In this document: piece after piece, positions 22,573 through 34,400 of the stretch
Position numbering within the stretch: position 1 is the first letter of the stretch
How the letters are laid out: every line of letters starts with the position of its first letter
Origin: Mikania micrantha
Taxonomy: Eukaryota; Streptophyta; Magnoliopsida; Asterales; Asteraceae
Reading direction: 5' to 3'
DNA: 64,000 bases
Assembly (NCBI GenBank): GCA_009363875.1
Contig: CM018680.1
Location: 65,259,279-65,323,278 of the forward strand
Notes under the pieces: generated by a model
The model's database searches: none
Told to the model about the DNA's origin: nothing
What the model saw: the letters and a program-made list of their open reading frames with translations, nothing else
Translations under genes and position numbers: made by a program

Positions 22573-24125
22573 TTAGTATCTAAAATGTGAAGAAAAAAAT
22601 ACTAGTGCAGAAATACCCAATGTTCCAACCGTCATGATCTTCTCATGGGGTTTAACATGGACACCCATGCCATCAATATAATGACCAGCAATGCCATAAA
22701 ATCCTACTAATGACCCGTTGTCCCATGGTATGGAGTACATGGATGCGGATGCTCCACCAAAGGGTCCATGGGTCCTCTTCTTGTTTGTTACAAAAGATAG
22801 TGATGAAATTATTGTAAGACCGTCTTGAGTACCCATGCTTCCTTTAATACTAACTATTTCTTCATCAAAATCCAACATCATCTTTACACACACACACACA
22901 TAATGCTAACATGAAGATTATGTTTGAAAACATGCATGCATACATACATTGTATATATGCATTGATTAGTAAAATATGTGTTCACCTCTGACCTCTAAAA
23001 CTGTTTGTTCATGTGCATAACCACCAGCTTTGCTAGAACTGTACTGCAAGACACCTTCATGTTGATATGTGAACATGAGAGAGTATATTACATCATCACC
23101 ATGATCTATGGTTATCTTTTGAAGACTGTGATCTGGCTCAAGTTCAAAAGACCACTTATTTTGAGGACTTCCATTTTGTCTTCCCCAGGTTCCTATCCGA
23201 ACAAATTCGGCTACTTTGCTATTAACCTAGAAAAAAACTAATACACATCAGATGATGTAAACCAATTTGTCTTCCCCAAGTTTCTATCCAAATAAATCGG
23301 GCTAATTATTTGCTATTAACCTAAAAAAATTAATACATATAAGTCGATGTAAACCTTTTGAAAAGAATTCAAATTATGTGTTAATTATTTTTCACATGAA
23401 GCTTACTTGCAACTCCAATGCCCTTTCTAGTCTATCCACAGTCAAAGCCATCGTTGGCATGAAAGATTATCTCATCTAATTTGTTTTGTTCAAAAGATCT
23501 TTGCGCGAGTGAAGCAAGAGATCGGTGATCATCTTGATGTGTATTAACAAGTGCAGGCCTTTCACACAATATTTCAAATAACACCACCTCAAATGAATAC
23601 ACATCAGATTCCTTGGTTAGAATGCCAGTTTTTACATATTGGGGATCAACATAGCCAAAGGTGCCACAAGCATTAGTCAGAAGAAATGTGAACTCAACGT
23701 TAGAAGGGACTTTTTTTTGACAATCCAAAATCAGATACATTTGCTTCCCAGTTTTCATCTAGGAGAATGTTTGGGCTCTTTATATCACAATGCAAGACCT
23801 GTGTTGGGGTCCAAGGTCGTTATGAATGTAACTAAAACCACGAGCAGCACCGAGGCTTATTTTGAGATGCTGCATCCACGATAGTTTATCGTCACTTAGA
23901 TGACTGTTAAGGTTTCCATGTTTTGCATACTCGTAAACAATTAATGATATTTTCTTTACTTTCTTTGTAGAAACCAACAAGAGATATGAGGTTTTTGTGC
24001 TTATAACACGAAAGCACTTGAATTTCCGTCAAGAACTCATGGTCTCCTTGTATGCGTTTATGGTCTAACCGCTTTACAGTAACAAGTTTCTGTCCACCTG
24101 ATGCAGCGAGTTTACCTTTATAAAT
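22573..24125 (-). pseudogene. Kinase-jacalin pseudogene, 3' part (tandem copy of the 45733-50454 gene)
   Basis: Minus strand. 24125-23407 is most of a protein-kinase exon: TVKRLDHKRIQGDHEFLTEI, LSCYKHKNLISLVGF, GAARGFSYIHNDLGPQHR, then a frameshift that destroys the HRD loop, then CGTFGYVDPQYVKTGILTKE and SDVYSFEVVLFEILCERPA. 23226-22993 is a jacalin exon (WSFELEPDHSLQKITIDHGD, VIYSLMF, ending before a GTCAG donor). About 22884-22600 continues the lectin (EEIVSIKGSMGT, THGPFGGASA, GSLVGFYGIAGHYIDGMGV) and fades after GTLG. The second lectin domain of the sister gene is absent. The first 36 codons lie at 40286-40392, separated by the Copia insertion. Confidence 0.85.
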
Positions 24126-24871
24126 TGTAAGAACCATTAAGACTGATGCTCACCAAAACATCTTAGGATCTAGTCTTGGACTTTCGAAAGACAAACAGCT
24201 GCGGGAAGAGAAGAATTAACCTTCGGAAGAACCATTGCTTCCGAAGGATAATTCTCTTCTTTTGAAAGCTATACAACAACCTAAAGCTTCCGAATCCCTC
24301 CTCAGTACTTAAAAGTTCAAATCGATCGGTGGTTCCTATCAATCATCAGTGGTTCCCAAGACAAAGACTTCCGAAGACTTTCTCTGACAAAGATTCTGGA
24401 TACTTATAGAAATAATCAGAGCTGCTTTCTCACCTTCAGATCAACAAAGAAGACATTCCGATGTTAGTCAACAGCAAAGAAGATTTGTCATAATTACAAA
24501 GATACGGAGCATTCAATGCCTTTTGTTGCTTAGGTATTTATTGTAAAAATCAATGGAGTCTTTTGTATTAATTGTAATTAATATGGCTTGGCCTGTCAAG
24601 ACCATAACCGATAACATACATTTGTTTCTAGTGTTTTGTCCAGCAGTGTATCCCTATGACGATACAGCTGTAGGTCTTAGTATATAATCCTTCACATGTA
24701 ACTTAGCAAGACACAAGTGAGTGCTTTGACCTTGAAAGTATCTTTATTTGTGTATTATATTTGTTCTGCAAGTGTGAGTGATTCGAGTTGATAGAACTTT
24801 CTGCATCTATCACGCTCGGTAGAAGATTATTTGTAAAAGTGTTGTGTTGAGATACACAACCCGATCCAACA
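24126..24871 (+). repeat. 5' LTR of SIRE-like element
   Basis: 746 bp, TGTAAGAACC to CCCGATCCAACA. Relative to the 3' LTR it lacks about 50 bp near 24725 (the text GATCTGTTGAGTCTTG onward is missing between GTGCTT and TTGACCTTG). It also carries many point differences, so insertion is not recent. Confidence 0.92.
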
Positions 24872-24873
24872 AG

Positions 24874-24885
24874 TGGTATCAGAGC
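24874..24885 (+). other. Primer binding site (initiator Met tRNA)
   Basis: TGGTATCAGAGC, two bases after the LTR end. This is the standard complement of the 3' end of plant initiator Met tRNA. Confidence 0.95.
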
Positions 24886-24916
24886 ATTGGCTCTCTAACT
24901 TAAGCAAGTAACCATT

Positions 24917-26466
24917 TGTGAGGCCCCGAATCCGGGCGCCTCGCAAAGGTTGGTTTCGTCATAACACATAGCTCTTAAACTAGAAACTTTAATAATCATG
25001 CAGCGGAAATGTAAACATAGTTTGATAAACAGAATTCTAAAAAGTGTCTGTATCAAAAACATATCGAATTGTCAAAACCACCAGATCGTCTGACTCTATG
25101 CCCGAGCTCCATGCCTTCTCTCATCATACCTTCAACCTGACATACAACCTGACATACAAGCTAAAACATCATTTCATACACATAACCATAGCCCATAACC
25201 ATTTGCATTGTCATAACCATCGTTATCATCATAACCATCGTCATCATCATAACCACCGTCTTTAACAGTGGGCTTATGCCGGCACAAGGCTCCATGTTTA
25301 TAGTCCGATCGACTCTTACCATGTTTATAGCCCGATCGGCTCCATGTTTATAGTCCGATCGACTCCATGTTTATAGCCCGATCGGCTCTTACCATGTTTA
25401 TAGTCCGATCGACTCTCATGTTTATAATCCAGTCAACTCCGTGTTTATAGTCCGATCGACTACCTGTTTATAGCCCGATCGGCTCTTACCATGTTTATAG
25501 CCCGATCGGCTCCATGTTTATAGTCGGATCGACTCCATGTTTATAGTCCGGTCGACTCTCATGTTTATAGTCCGGTCGACTCTGTGTTTATAGTCCGATT
25601 GACTCCATGTTTATAGCCCGATCGGCCCTTACCATGTTTATAGTCCGGTCGACTCTGTGTTTATAGTCCGATTGACTGTTCGTATCCTGATATATTCAGG
25701 TCATCGTCCATACTTACCAGTACAAGTACTAGTACATCATATATACATAACATACAATACATACAAGATCATCATTCATTCATCAGATGGGATATACTAT
25801 CAGTATATCATCATACATCATAATGATGTTATGCTAGCAGTAATTCGTAACATTTTAGACTTAGTAAAGTCTCACCATCATAACAAGTCATCACATCATA
25901 ACATGTTAGCCTTTATCATTTCCCTACACTTAGGACTTCATCATATCATGCCATCATCATAACATCATTCATATTATCCTAACGATTTTAGGAATTCAAC
26001 ATATCGTTCGATCCTTGTATACGTAACATGCAAGCAGCATATCATCTTAGCATACATCATGGAATCATACATAATGTTAGCATCTTTTTTTTATCCTACA
26101 TCATATTTTCATATCATGCTACCATTTCTTTATCATTCCTACATCATGGTTTCATACTTACCTCCTAGTCATTTAGGATTTCGTTATCATGTTCCATTTC
26201 ATACATTCATCATACTTAGCACATTTGCATGGACAATTCATCATACATAGCACATATAATAGCATGCATCATACATATCATATCATCGTTCGTTCATCAT
26301 AGAATCGTAAGCACATAGCATCATAACACAAGCATGTATGCCAGCCCAAAACGTTAAACATGAAATAGGGCGTCTAGAACTCACCTGATCGTAGACTCCT
26401 GTTTTCCTTAGCCGAACTCCTTAGCTAGAGCCTTAAGGACCTACATCATCACATAGCCTCATCACA
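24917..26466 (+). mobile_element. Solo-LTR-like insertion inside the SIRE-like leader/gag
   Basis: Starts TGTGAGGCCCCGAATCC directly after ACCATT in the leader, and appears to end GCCTCATCACA. The inverted TGTGAGGC / GCCTCA(T)CA ends suit an LTR. No target duplication is found (CCATT on the left, TTCCA on the right). The host element's 5' gag, present in the minus-strand copy as the region before LSAYQMEI, is missing here, so the insertion came with or was followed by a deletion. No ORF of note; the right half is rich in CATCAT. Confidence 0.6.
25292..25678. repeat. 16-unit tandem array with GATC-centred near-palindromes
   Basis: Sixteen copies of TGTTTATAG followed by either TCCGATCGACT or CCCGATCGGCT, with linkers of 2-7 bp (CCA, CTTACCA, CTCA, CTG). 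The AGCCCGATCGGCT form is nearly self-complementary. The two forms alternate in the first five units. It is inside the solo-LTR-like insertion. Confidence 0.9.
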
Positions 26467-26477
26467 TTCCAATCCTA

Positions 26478-28480
26478 GACTTAGTGCATACCAAATGGAG
26501 ATTGATGCCCAAGAACCTAAACCAACCTCGATTCCCACAGGTTTAGCTGCTTTGTTTGCCCCCATTCATAATCCTCCATTTCAGAACTATTAGCCCATAT
26601 ACTACTCAAACTCCACACCCATTATCACCTTCCCAGAAACACCAACTCCATCAACATCTCATTCAAACACCTTTGCAAGCTCAACTCCACTGCTTACCTC
26701 AGGTTAGGGAGCATTCATGGCCGAGAAAACAAATTACTTTCATTTGTGTCAGGAGGATCTAGATGGGATCCCTGCAGATGACCTGGAAGAAATGGACATC
26801 AACTACCAGATGGCCATTATTTCATACAGAGCAAAGAAGTTTTACTAGAGAACTGGAAGACAGTTCAAAAAGCATAACATAAAAACTGGGTTTGGTCTGG
26901 ATAAGTCTAAACTCAAATGCTATAACTGTCAGCAGTTGGGACATTTTGCAATAGAGTGCAAATCTCCAAGTTCTCAGCCATCAACTTCTGGTCAGCCAAA
27001 CTACAAAGCACCAAGCCCATCCAACAATGCAAACATTGCAGAGCAGCATCACTTCTCTGACTGGAGCTTTCAAGCTAAGGAAGCATCTACCTCGAACAAT
27101 GCATTAATGGCAAATGACTCCACTTCTACATTCAAGGTAATAGATGACATGTGTACCCATGAATTTTCGTAAAAATTAAATGCTTACAAACGTTTTAATG
27201 CTCAAGTCTGTTATGAAGGCAAAATTCTTTGAAGCTGAAAGAAATTAAAAAGAAAAGATTGAGGAGTTAGAAAAGACTATCTCCAGTTTAAAACATGAGG
27301 ACACTAATAAGCAGTGTCAAATAAACAATCTTTTAGAAACACTAACAACTGCTAAAACAGAACTTGTATTGGCAGAGCCATACAAAGACAAGTTTCTCAG
27401 TCAAGGTGAGAAGTTTGAAGAACTTCTTAAAATGACTAAGATACATGATCTGGTAAAGAAGAAGGGAACTGGGGTGGGTTGCAATAAAATGGAACCTCCA
27501 TCTACCTATACTCCAATGGTGGAGGTACGATGCAAACTGAAGCAAGCCTTGTGTATGATAAGGTTTTGGACATACACAAGATTTAACTAGAAAATGATTT
27601 GCCTAAATTTAGCCCTGCTCAATCAAACTATTCATCTTAAGATGATACACCTGATACTTTTAAAAAACTAAAATCTGTTACTAAACAAAAGAAAAGAAAC
27701 AAGAAAACCACACCATCTTTTGTTAAGGCTAAATACATACAAATCGGGAGTACATCTTCAAATGACTATGTCACTTGTCCATCTGACAAATCACATAGGG
27801 CTAAATCAAGAGATAGAAAAGCCAGTGTATCCAGAGTTCAAGTAAATCATCCCAATAGAAGTTTTGTGGGAATACCAAAGTCAAGTCAATCCAGTTCCGA
27901 GAAACCCAAATCAGATCTATCAGCAAGAAAGAACTCCCATAAGTCCTTTAGAAATCAACCAATGTGTCTAGTTTATGGAGAAAGTGACCAAAGGAAGTGG
28001 AACCAGAACACCTAAGTCTTCGGAAAGCCAAAATTTTGCTGCAGAAAGAAAAAGGTCAAGCAAGCAACCAAAGAAGCCATCAGAAGTATCTACTTCTGAT
28101 AACAAGAAAAGAGAAAACAAGAAGTATTCTAAAGAGAGAACTCCATCGGAAGCAAAAACCAGACCTAATTCTGACAAATTCAAGAAACCTTCCTACTTCG
28201 GAAGAAAGCATGTAGAAGAAATACAACGGTTCAAGACCAAGTCCAGACCATCGGAAGGAACAGGAATACCTACTTCTGATAAGTTTCAAAGAAAAGAAAA
28301 TAAGTGTCATCAATCAACCCCATAGGTCTACCAAGTCTGGAAGAAGAAATAAACAACTGAACCAACAGTTCAACCAACATGTTCATCATCTGAACCACCA
28401 AAGATGATTTCAAAGAAATTTCCTTATAATGATGCAAATGGAAAACCCAAGACCACATGAGCTTGGGTTCCCATCAGAAA
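26478..28480 (+). pseudogene. SIRE-like gag (truncated 5'), degenerate
   Basis: Pieces in order: SAYQMEIDAQEPKPTSIP (26480), EKTNYFHLCQEDLDGIPADD (26720), the CCHC knuckle LKCYNCQQLGHFAIECK (about 26915), DFSDWSF-like text (HHFSDWSFQAKEAS), then from 27369 EPYKDKFLSQGEKFEEL. The second knuckle is ruined (CLVYGESDQ where the sister has CLMCGETNH). A Ser/Lys-rich frame, 27975-28325, has several SEA/TSDK blocks. Many stops. Function as for gag at 9389-11634. Confidence 0.8.
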
Positions 28481-28528
28481 CTAATTCACTTCTAATCATG
28501 TTAGGGATAACAAGACTCAAAAGGCAAC

Positions 28529-29009
28529 TTGTGGATTGTTGATAGTGGCTGCTCCCGTCACATGACAAGCAACAAGACCCACCTTCGCAAATATGAACCA
28601 TGTTTTGGAGGGTCAGTTGCCTTTGGAAGTGATCCAGTGGGTGGATACATCACAGGTAGAGGCACAATAACAAATGGTAAGGTAAGTTTTGAGAATGTAC
28701 ATTATGTGAAAGAATTGAACTATAACTTGCTGAGTGTCTCACAGGTGTGTGACCAGTAACATAGCATGTTGTTCACTGAGCATGAATGTATTGTCCTGAA
28801 ACGAGAATTTGTTGTTCCAAATGACCAAATTCTGCTCATAGCTCCCAGACGGAACAACATGTATATGCTGGACATGAGCACAGCTTCACCACTAAGAAAT
28901 ATAAATTGCTTTGTCTCAAAAGCCTCACTTAATGAATCATCTCTTTGGCATAGGAGACTCAGTCATGTAAACCTGAAAAACATGAATAAACTTGTCAAAA
29001 ATGTGGAGT
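28529..29009 (+). pseudogene. Copia protease and pre-integrase domain
   Basis: LWIVDSGCSRHMTSNKTHLR at 28529 is a typical Copia protease active site (D-S-G). After one stop near 28758 the frame continues with FVVPNDQILLIAPRRNNMYM and SSLWHRRLSHVNLKNMNKLV, the histidine pair of the GAG-pre-integrase/zinc region. The text then breaks at about 29009, where an inverted segment starts. Confidence 0.85.
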
Positions 29010-29390
29010 CCTAGGAGCATTGAATTGTCTTGTAATACCCTTAGATTCACAAAAGGAATTTAAAGTATGATTTTTGAATTCTATTCCTTGATCAGACCTT
29101 ATGATTTTTACATTGTGGTCACTTTCATTCTCAACCCTAAGAATGAATGACTTCAAGATATCAGCAGTTTCATCCTTGGTACTCGAGAAGAATACCCAGG
29201 TATATGTTGAGACGTCATCAGTGACCACCAAGTAGTAGGATTTTCTACCTAGACTTTTCAAACTTGTAGGGGCAAACAAGTCCATGTGTAGCAAGTGTAG
29301 GACTATTGTTATTGAATTTATCTCTTTGGCATGATGAGATGATTTGTGTTGCTTCCTTTTTAGGCAGGCAACACATTTATCAAGCCCTGA
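29010..29390 (-). pseudogene. Integrase core, inverted relative to its element
   Basis: The minus-strand frame here reads DKCVACLKRKQHKSSHHAKE (the Cys pair of the zinc finger), LHMDLFAPTSLKSLGRKSYY, VVTDDVSTYTWVFF and IIRSDQGIEFKNHTL, ending in NAPRTP. These are the zinc finger, first Asp, second Asp and the residues just before the catalytic Glu region of Copia integrase. It sits between plus-strand pre-integrase and plus-strand linker. So about 380 bp of pol was inverted. The stretch from the PQNGVAERKN region to the GYSS block is deleted as well. Confidence 0.85.
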
Positions 29391-29930
29391 TTGGTTGTTT
29401 GATCTTGATAAATTCACAGCTGCATTTAATCTCTTGAAAGAGTATGTTTACGAACCGCAGACAACTACCTCTGACCCCACTCAGCACAGAAGGGAAGAAG
29501 ATTTTCGTGTTGAACTTCCAATAGCTTCAAGACAAACCTTGGCAGAATCCACTTCAACACCTTAAGCAGTTTCACAATAGGAAACAATCATCACCTCTCG
29601 GGCAGTTCCTCTAAGTGACTCTACTTCAGCTCCACAGAGTCAAGAAGAAGTTGGGAGCCCTACTGACGAAGTAACCACTCTGGAAACTTCTCTATCCAGA
29701 TAAAATCCACCCATAGCAGACCAAAATCAAAGAATCCAAGATCTGCCAAAAGTCCAGCTTCAGGTTGTACTTCCAAACCTTGAGTCCAACAATTTGGATT
29801 TAAGTTCCCAGCTGGATGTGATTCCAAGAACCTGCATTCACAACACTCATCCAGCTGAGAACATCATCAGCAGTGTGAAGATGGATAAGAACAAGGATTT
29901 CCATGCATGAAGCAAACATCTGTGTTGTTT
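29391..29930 (+). pseudogene. Integrase-RT linker
   Basis: The plus frame gives SPDWLFDLDKFTAAFNLLKE, RREEDFRVELPIASRQTLAE, then broken text to a CIHNTHPAENIISSV region near 29840. It matches the linker of the minus-strand copy at 7931-8566. Confidence 0.7.
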
Positions 29931-29939
29931 TCCTGCTTT

Positions 29940-31472
29940 CTATCCCAAATCGAACCAAAGAAAGTCGCTCAAGCTTTGAAAGATAGCAGCTGGGTAGAAG
30001 CAATGCAAGAGGAACTCATTCAGTTTGAAAGGCAAGGAGTGTGGAAAATCTGCCATTTACCTAAGGGTAAATATTCCATCGGCACCAAATGGGTTTTTAT
30101 GAATAAGGATGATAAAGGTGCTATCATCAAAAGCAAGGCATGGCTGGTTGTACAAGGGTACACACAGGAGGAAGGGATTGACTATGATGATGTTTTTGCT
30201 CTAGTTGCAAGGATTGAGGCTATCAGAATATTTCTAGCATTTGCAGCTGCCAAAGACTTCAAGGTGTTTCAAATGGATGTCAAAAGTGTCTTCCTCTATT
30301 GAAAAATCAATGAAGAAGTGTACGTTTGTCAACCTGGATTTGAGGATCCTAAGTTTCCTAACCATGTCTGTAAGTTTGATAAAGCTCTATATAAGCTGCA
30401 TCAGGCTCCTAGAAAATGGTATGAAACTTTGTCCTCCTTTCTACTGTCAAAAAATTTCAAGAGAGGGACCATTGACAAGTCTCCTTTCTTCAAGAAATCC
30501 AATCAACATATTATGCTTGTCCAAATTTATGTTGATGATATTATCTTTGGTTCTACTGATGAATCTCTTTGCAAGGACTTTGAAGCACTGATGAAGTCCA
30601 AATTTGAAATGTGCTCAATAGGAGAGCTCACTTTCTTTCTTAGACTACAATTGAAGAAAACTCCTACAGGAATTTTTATTAATCAATCAAAATATGTCAA
30701 GGATATTCTTGAAAGGTTTAACTTCACTGACTGTAAAGTTCTAGGCACCCCAATGTCCAAAACAACATCCTTAGGCCCTGATCTTGAGGGGGAGGATGTT
30801 GATCAGCACCAGTATAGAGCAATGATTGGCTCTTTGATGTATCTCACAGCAAGCAGGCCTGACATCATGTTTGCAACTTGTTTGTGTGCAAGATTTCAGG
30901 CTAATCCAAAAAGTTATCACATGTTTGTTGTGAAAAGAATATTTGGATATCTCAAAGGAGCATCAAGCCTAGGATTGTGGTATCCTAGGAATGCAGATTT
31001 TCAGTTCATGACCTACACCAAAAGTGATTATGGAGGTTGCAACATCAGCAAGAAGTGCACATCTGAAGGATGTCAGTTTCTTGGGTCCAGAATAGTGTCA
31101 TGGCAATGTAAGAAGAAAACATGTGTTTCTACTTCTACTGCAGAAGCAGAATACATTGCTGCTTCTAGTTGTTGTGCTCAAGTTCTCTGGATTCAAAATC
31201 AAATGAAAGATTATGGAGTAGAATTCTTTAATACTCCTATACAGATTGGTAACTCCAGTGCAATCTCCATCACCAACAATCATGTCAAGCACTCCAAGAC
31301 CAAGCACATTGACATCAGGTATCACTTCATCAGAGATTGTGCAGAAAAGAAGTTAATTCATATAGTCAAAATTGATACAGAACACAACCTGGCTGATCTC
31401 TTCACCAAGGCTTTTGATGAAGGAAGATTCAAGTTTTTAATAACAGCTACTGGTATGATCAATTTTGAATAA
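29940..31472 (+). pseudogene. Copia reverse transcriptase-RNase H, one internal stop
   Basis: A nearly complete RT-RNase H. From 29950: EPKKVAQALKDSSWVEAMQE, KWVFMNKDDKG, GYTQEEGIDYDDVFA. A TGA at 30300-30302 replaces the Gly codon seen in the sister copy (YGKIDEEVYV). Then 384 open residues follow from 30318: KALYKLHQAPRKWYE, QIYVDDIIFGSTDE with YVDD at 30528-30539, PMSKTTSLGPDLEG, SLMYLTASRPDIMFATC, then RNase H (TKSDYGGCNISKK, STAEAEYIAASSC, SKTKHIDIRYHF) to the terminal GMINFE at 31472. Catalytic residues of RT are kept; the first RNase H Asp follows Lys instead of Asp (TKSD). Confidence 0.9.
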
Positions 31473-34400
31473 ATGAATTTGAAATAAGGTTTAATAATTC
31501 TTCGAAAGATAAACTTAACTTATCTTCTGATAAGTAATTAGTTATCAAAAGATATTCTAAGTCTTTGGAAGCATTCCTTACCTTTTGTCGGAAGAAGTCA
31601 CACTTCGTAAGATATTTATTCTCAGGCAAGTATTTCTCTTCCGATAAAAATCTTTCGCTTCTTAATTGTCACACCCCAAGCCGGCTGGCAGGATCGACTT
31701 TCCCGTCGGGCGGAAGGTTCCTGGGGCGCGATATCGTTGGATAATCATAGTGATCAGATTGTTTACATATCACATGAGATATAATGAGAAATGCTAACAT
31801 GACCTTGATATAGAATTACAAAGTCAAATTACACAATACATGTTCATAATTTAACCTGCAAGTAAATCTACCCAAAAAGAATCATTGAGTTTATATCTTG
31901 TATCTGCACATGATTTACAAAAGATGAGTTCAAAATATGCACATCACAAAAGTAAGCTAGGTCTCTTCTAAAGTCCCCTAGCTTAATTGTGCTGCTTGTA
32001 ATCTAGACATGTTCATCACCTGAGAAAAACATGCCTTTAAACAAGTCAACACTAGGTTGGTGAGTTCATAAGCTTAGTAATTGGAAACAATTGATTTATT
32101 GTCATTCACAATCACGATGTCATACACAGGTCTTATTGATAAAGGTCTCATCAATCTCACACAATGTCCTCTCCATAGTTATACTTGCAAATAGCATTTC
32201 ATCCAAATCAAACATGCTTATATATAGGGTATACGTAGGGGATAAGCCCCAGCCGACATCCCACCACATGCCTGACTAAATTCAACACCACTCATAAATA
32301 CAACTATGGATACCCATTTCTATCTCACATGTGTTCCTCCCATTTGATATTCAACCCATATGTATTCATCACCCACATTGATATAAATATAGAGTAAACG
32401 TCTATGAGAGAAATAAGTTATCAAAACCTAGGTAATGATAATCCCTCAGTATTTTAAGGAAACAGAGTTATTAAATCTTATCCTTATTATTATTCTCTCA
32501 AGTGAAGGTTAACTATAATTTACTTCTAATTAAAGGATTAATAGTTAACTCATCAGTAATGTAAATGGCCTAAATGTATATAGCATATATGGGACCCATT
32601 GTGGACCTCATGTAATCAGACCACAATGTCTCCCATTTACCTCTATCCCATTTGTGTTCTCATAGTTTCTTTGCCTTCAAAAAGACTATTACTAGTAATA
32701 TGACTTGAGAGAAAATCAATTCCTCAGTCTACTAGTTTATAGAATCGAAGGATTTAATTACAATTAGTTTCTGTGTATTAATATCACCATGTGTCATTTT
32801 TTCAAACCTGACTGATGCCGCCCTGTTACCAATCATATGATACCGACCAATGATATAAATACGATCAACGTACCGGTCTCACTCGCCGACGGTTTGTCAA
32901 ACCTATGGTACCACTATGTTATCGTCGGTTTAGTCGCACTAAATCAATGGTAAACGATTCTCTTGTAAGGGACTTATGACTGGACATGAACTCATGAACA
33001 CATGATTGTTGTGATATAATGCAAACAGGCTTAATAGTAATTAGTTGATATTATGTGTTCTCCCATTGTTATTGTCTCAATGTATTTAACAAAGTGTTAT
33101 AAGAACTATTCTTATTACACTGTGTTAGCAATTGTAGTGAATGATATTATCATGAAATTTTTATTAACATGAGTATCATTCTTGTTACCTCTTGTACTTG
33201 TCTCAGTGTTATCTCAATGTCACCTCAGTGTTAATAACAAGGTGTTATAAGATCACATCTTAAATACACTTATGTTATTTCAGTGATAGGATAATATTAG
33301 GAAATTTCGTTATCGTGACATCATTCTTGATATGTTCTCATGGTATCATCAAAATAAAATGAACACAATGATATGATCTCTAGTCTTTAACATTGTCTCA
33401 TAAGATCTCATCTTATCATTCAATGTTAGCATATGCGAGGGATCACATCTTCAAACTTTGTTATCATGATGTCATCCTTGATATCCCAAGTGATGGTCTC
33501 AAATGTTGTCTCAATGTTATGTATTCTCAATGATTTTAACAATGTGTTATAAGAGCTCGTCTTATTACACAGTGTTAATAAATGTGGTGAATGATGTCCT
33601 CATGAAATCATGTTATCATGAGCATCACTCTTGTTGTCTCAGCATTATAAACCCGTTGGTATGAGACCTAGCCTTGATGCATTGTGTCATTCATTTTGAT
33701 GGGACAGTATCATGAAGTTATGTTATCATGATATCATACATGTTATGTTCTACATGTTATTTCACACACAAGCACACATAATGATAATGATAAGATAAAA
33801 ATATGATAATAAAGATAAAATCAATATTATCTATATCACATGATGATTGAAATAATATACTAAAGCTTTTAAATAAATAAAAGAGTTAGCATGTTTCTCA
33901 GCCCCGAAGTTAAATTCAAAAGATTAAAAAAGGGGGCATATGAACTCATCTTGTAGTTGAAGTGGTTGACTAAGACTCAAAAAATGCACAACCTCACTGT
34001 TGTCGTACTGATGTTGTATTCACAGTCATGTGTTTGATTAAATGTTATTTGAGTTATGATCCCTTATTTGATTGTTCTTTTTGAAATCTGAGTTGTTAAC
34101 TGAGTTCGTGTAGTGAAAATGGCCTATTCTTGTGATTTTCGTAAGAATGAGTCATGCTAATGGGTTTTCACCCGAATGAGTTAGTCACCCGAATGGCTCG
34201 TTCTCACGGCTCATTCTCTCGGCTCATTCTCCCGGCTCATTATTATGGCCATTCTCATGGCCATTCGCCCGAACGGGTTTTCAGCCATGGGAGAAGACGA
34301 CTTCGAGTTCTAGTCATATATATAGTCGTTTTGAGTGGGTTTATGTGAGTAAACTCATTTAGAAGGTGTATGGGTTGAAAAAGACAGTTTGAAACAGGTT

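Noticed and set aside
25292..25678. Regular repeats that could suggest a CRISPR-like array.
   Set aside because: Spacers are 2-7 bp and not unique, units vary, and the context is plant retroelement DNA.
24912..26471. Target duplication for the solo-LTR-like insertion in the gag leader.
   Set aside because: CCATT on the left has no partner on the right (TTCCA); the right flank seems deleted.
28995..29417. A 140-residue minus-strand frame that looks like a separate antisense gene.
   Set aside because: Its residues are Copia integrase (DKCVACLKRKQ, VTDDVSTYTW). It is an inverted piece of the surrounding element.
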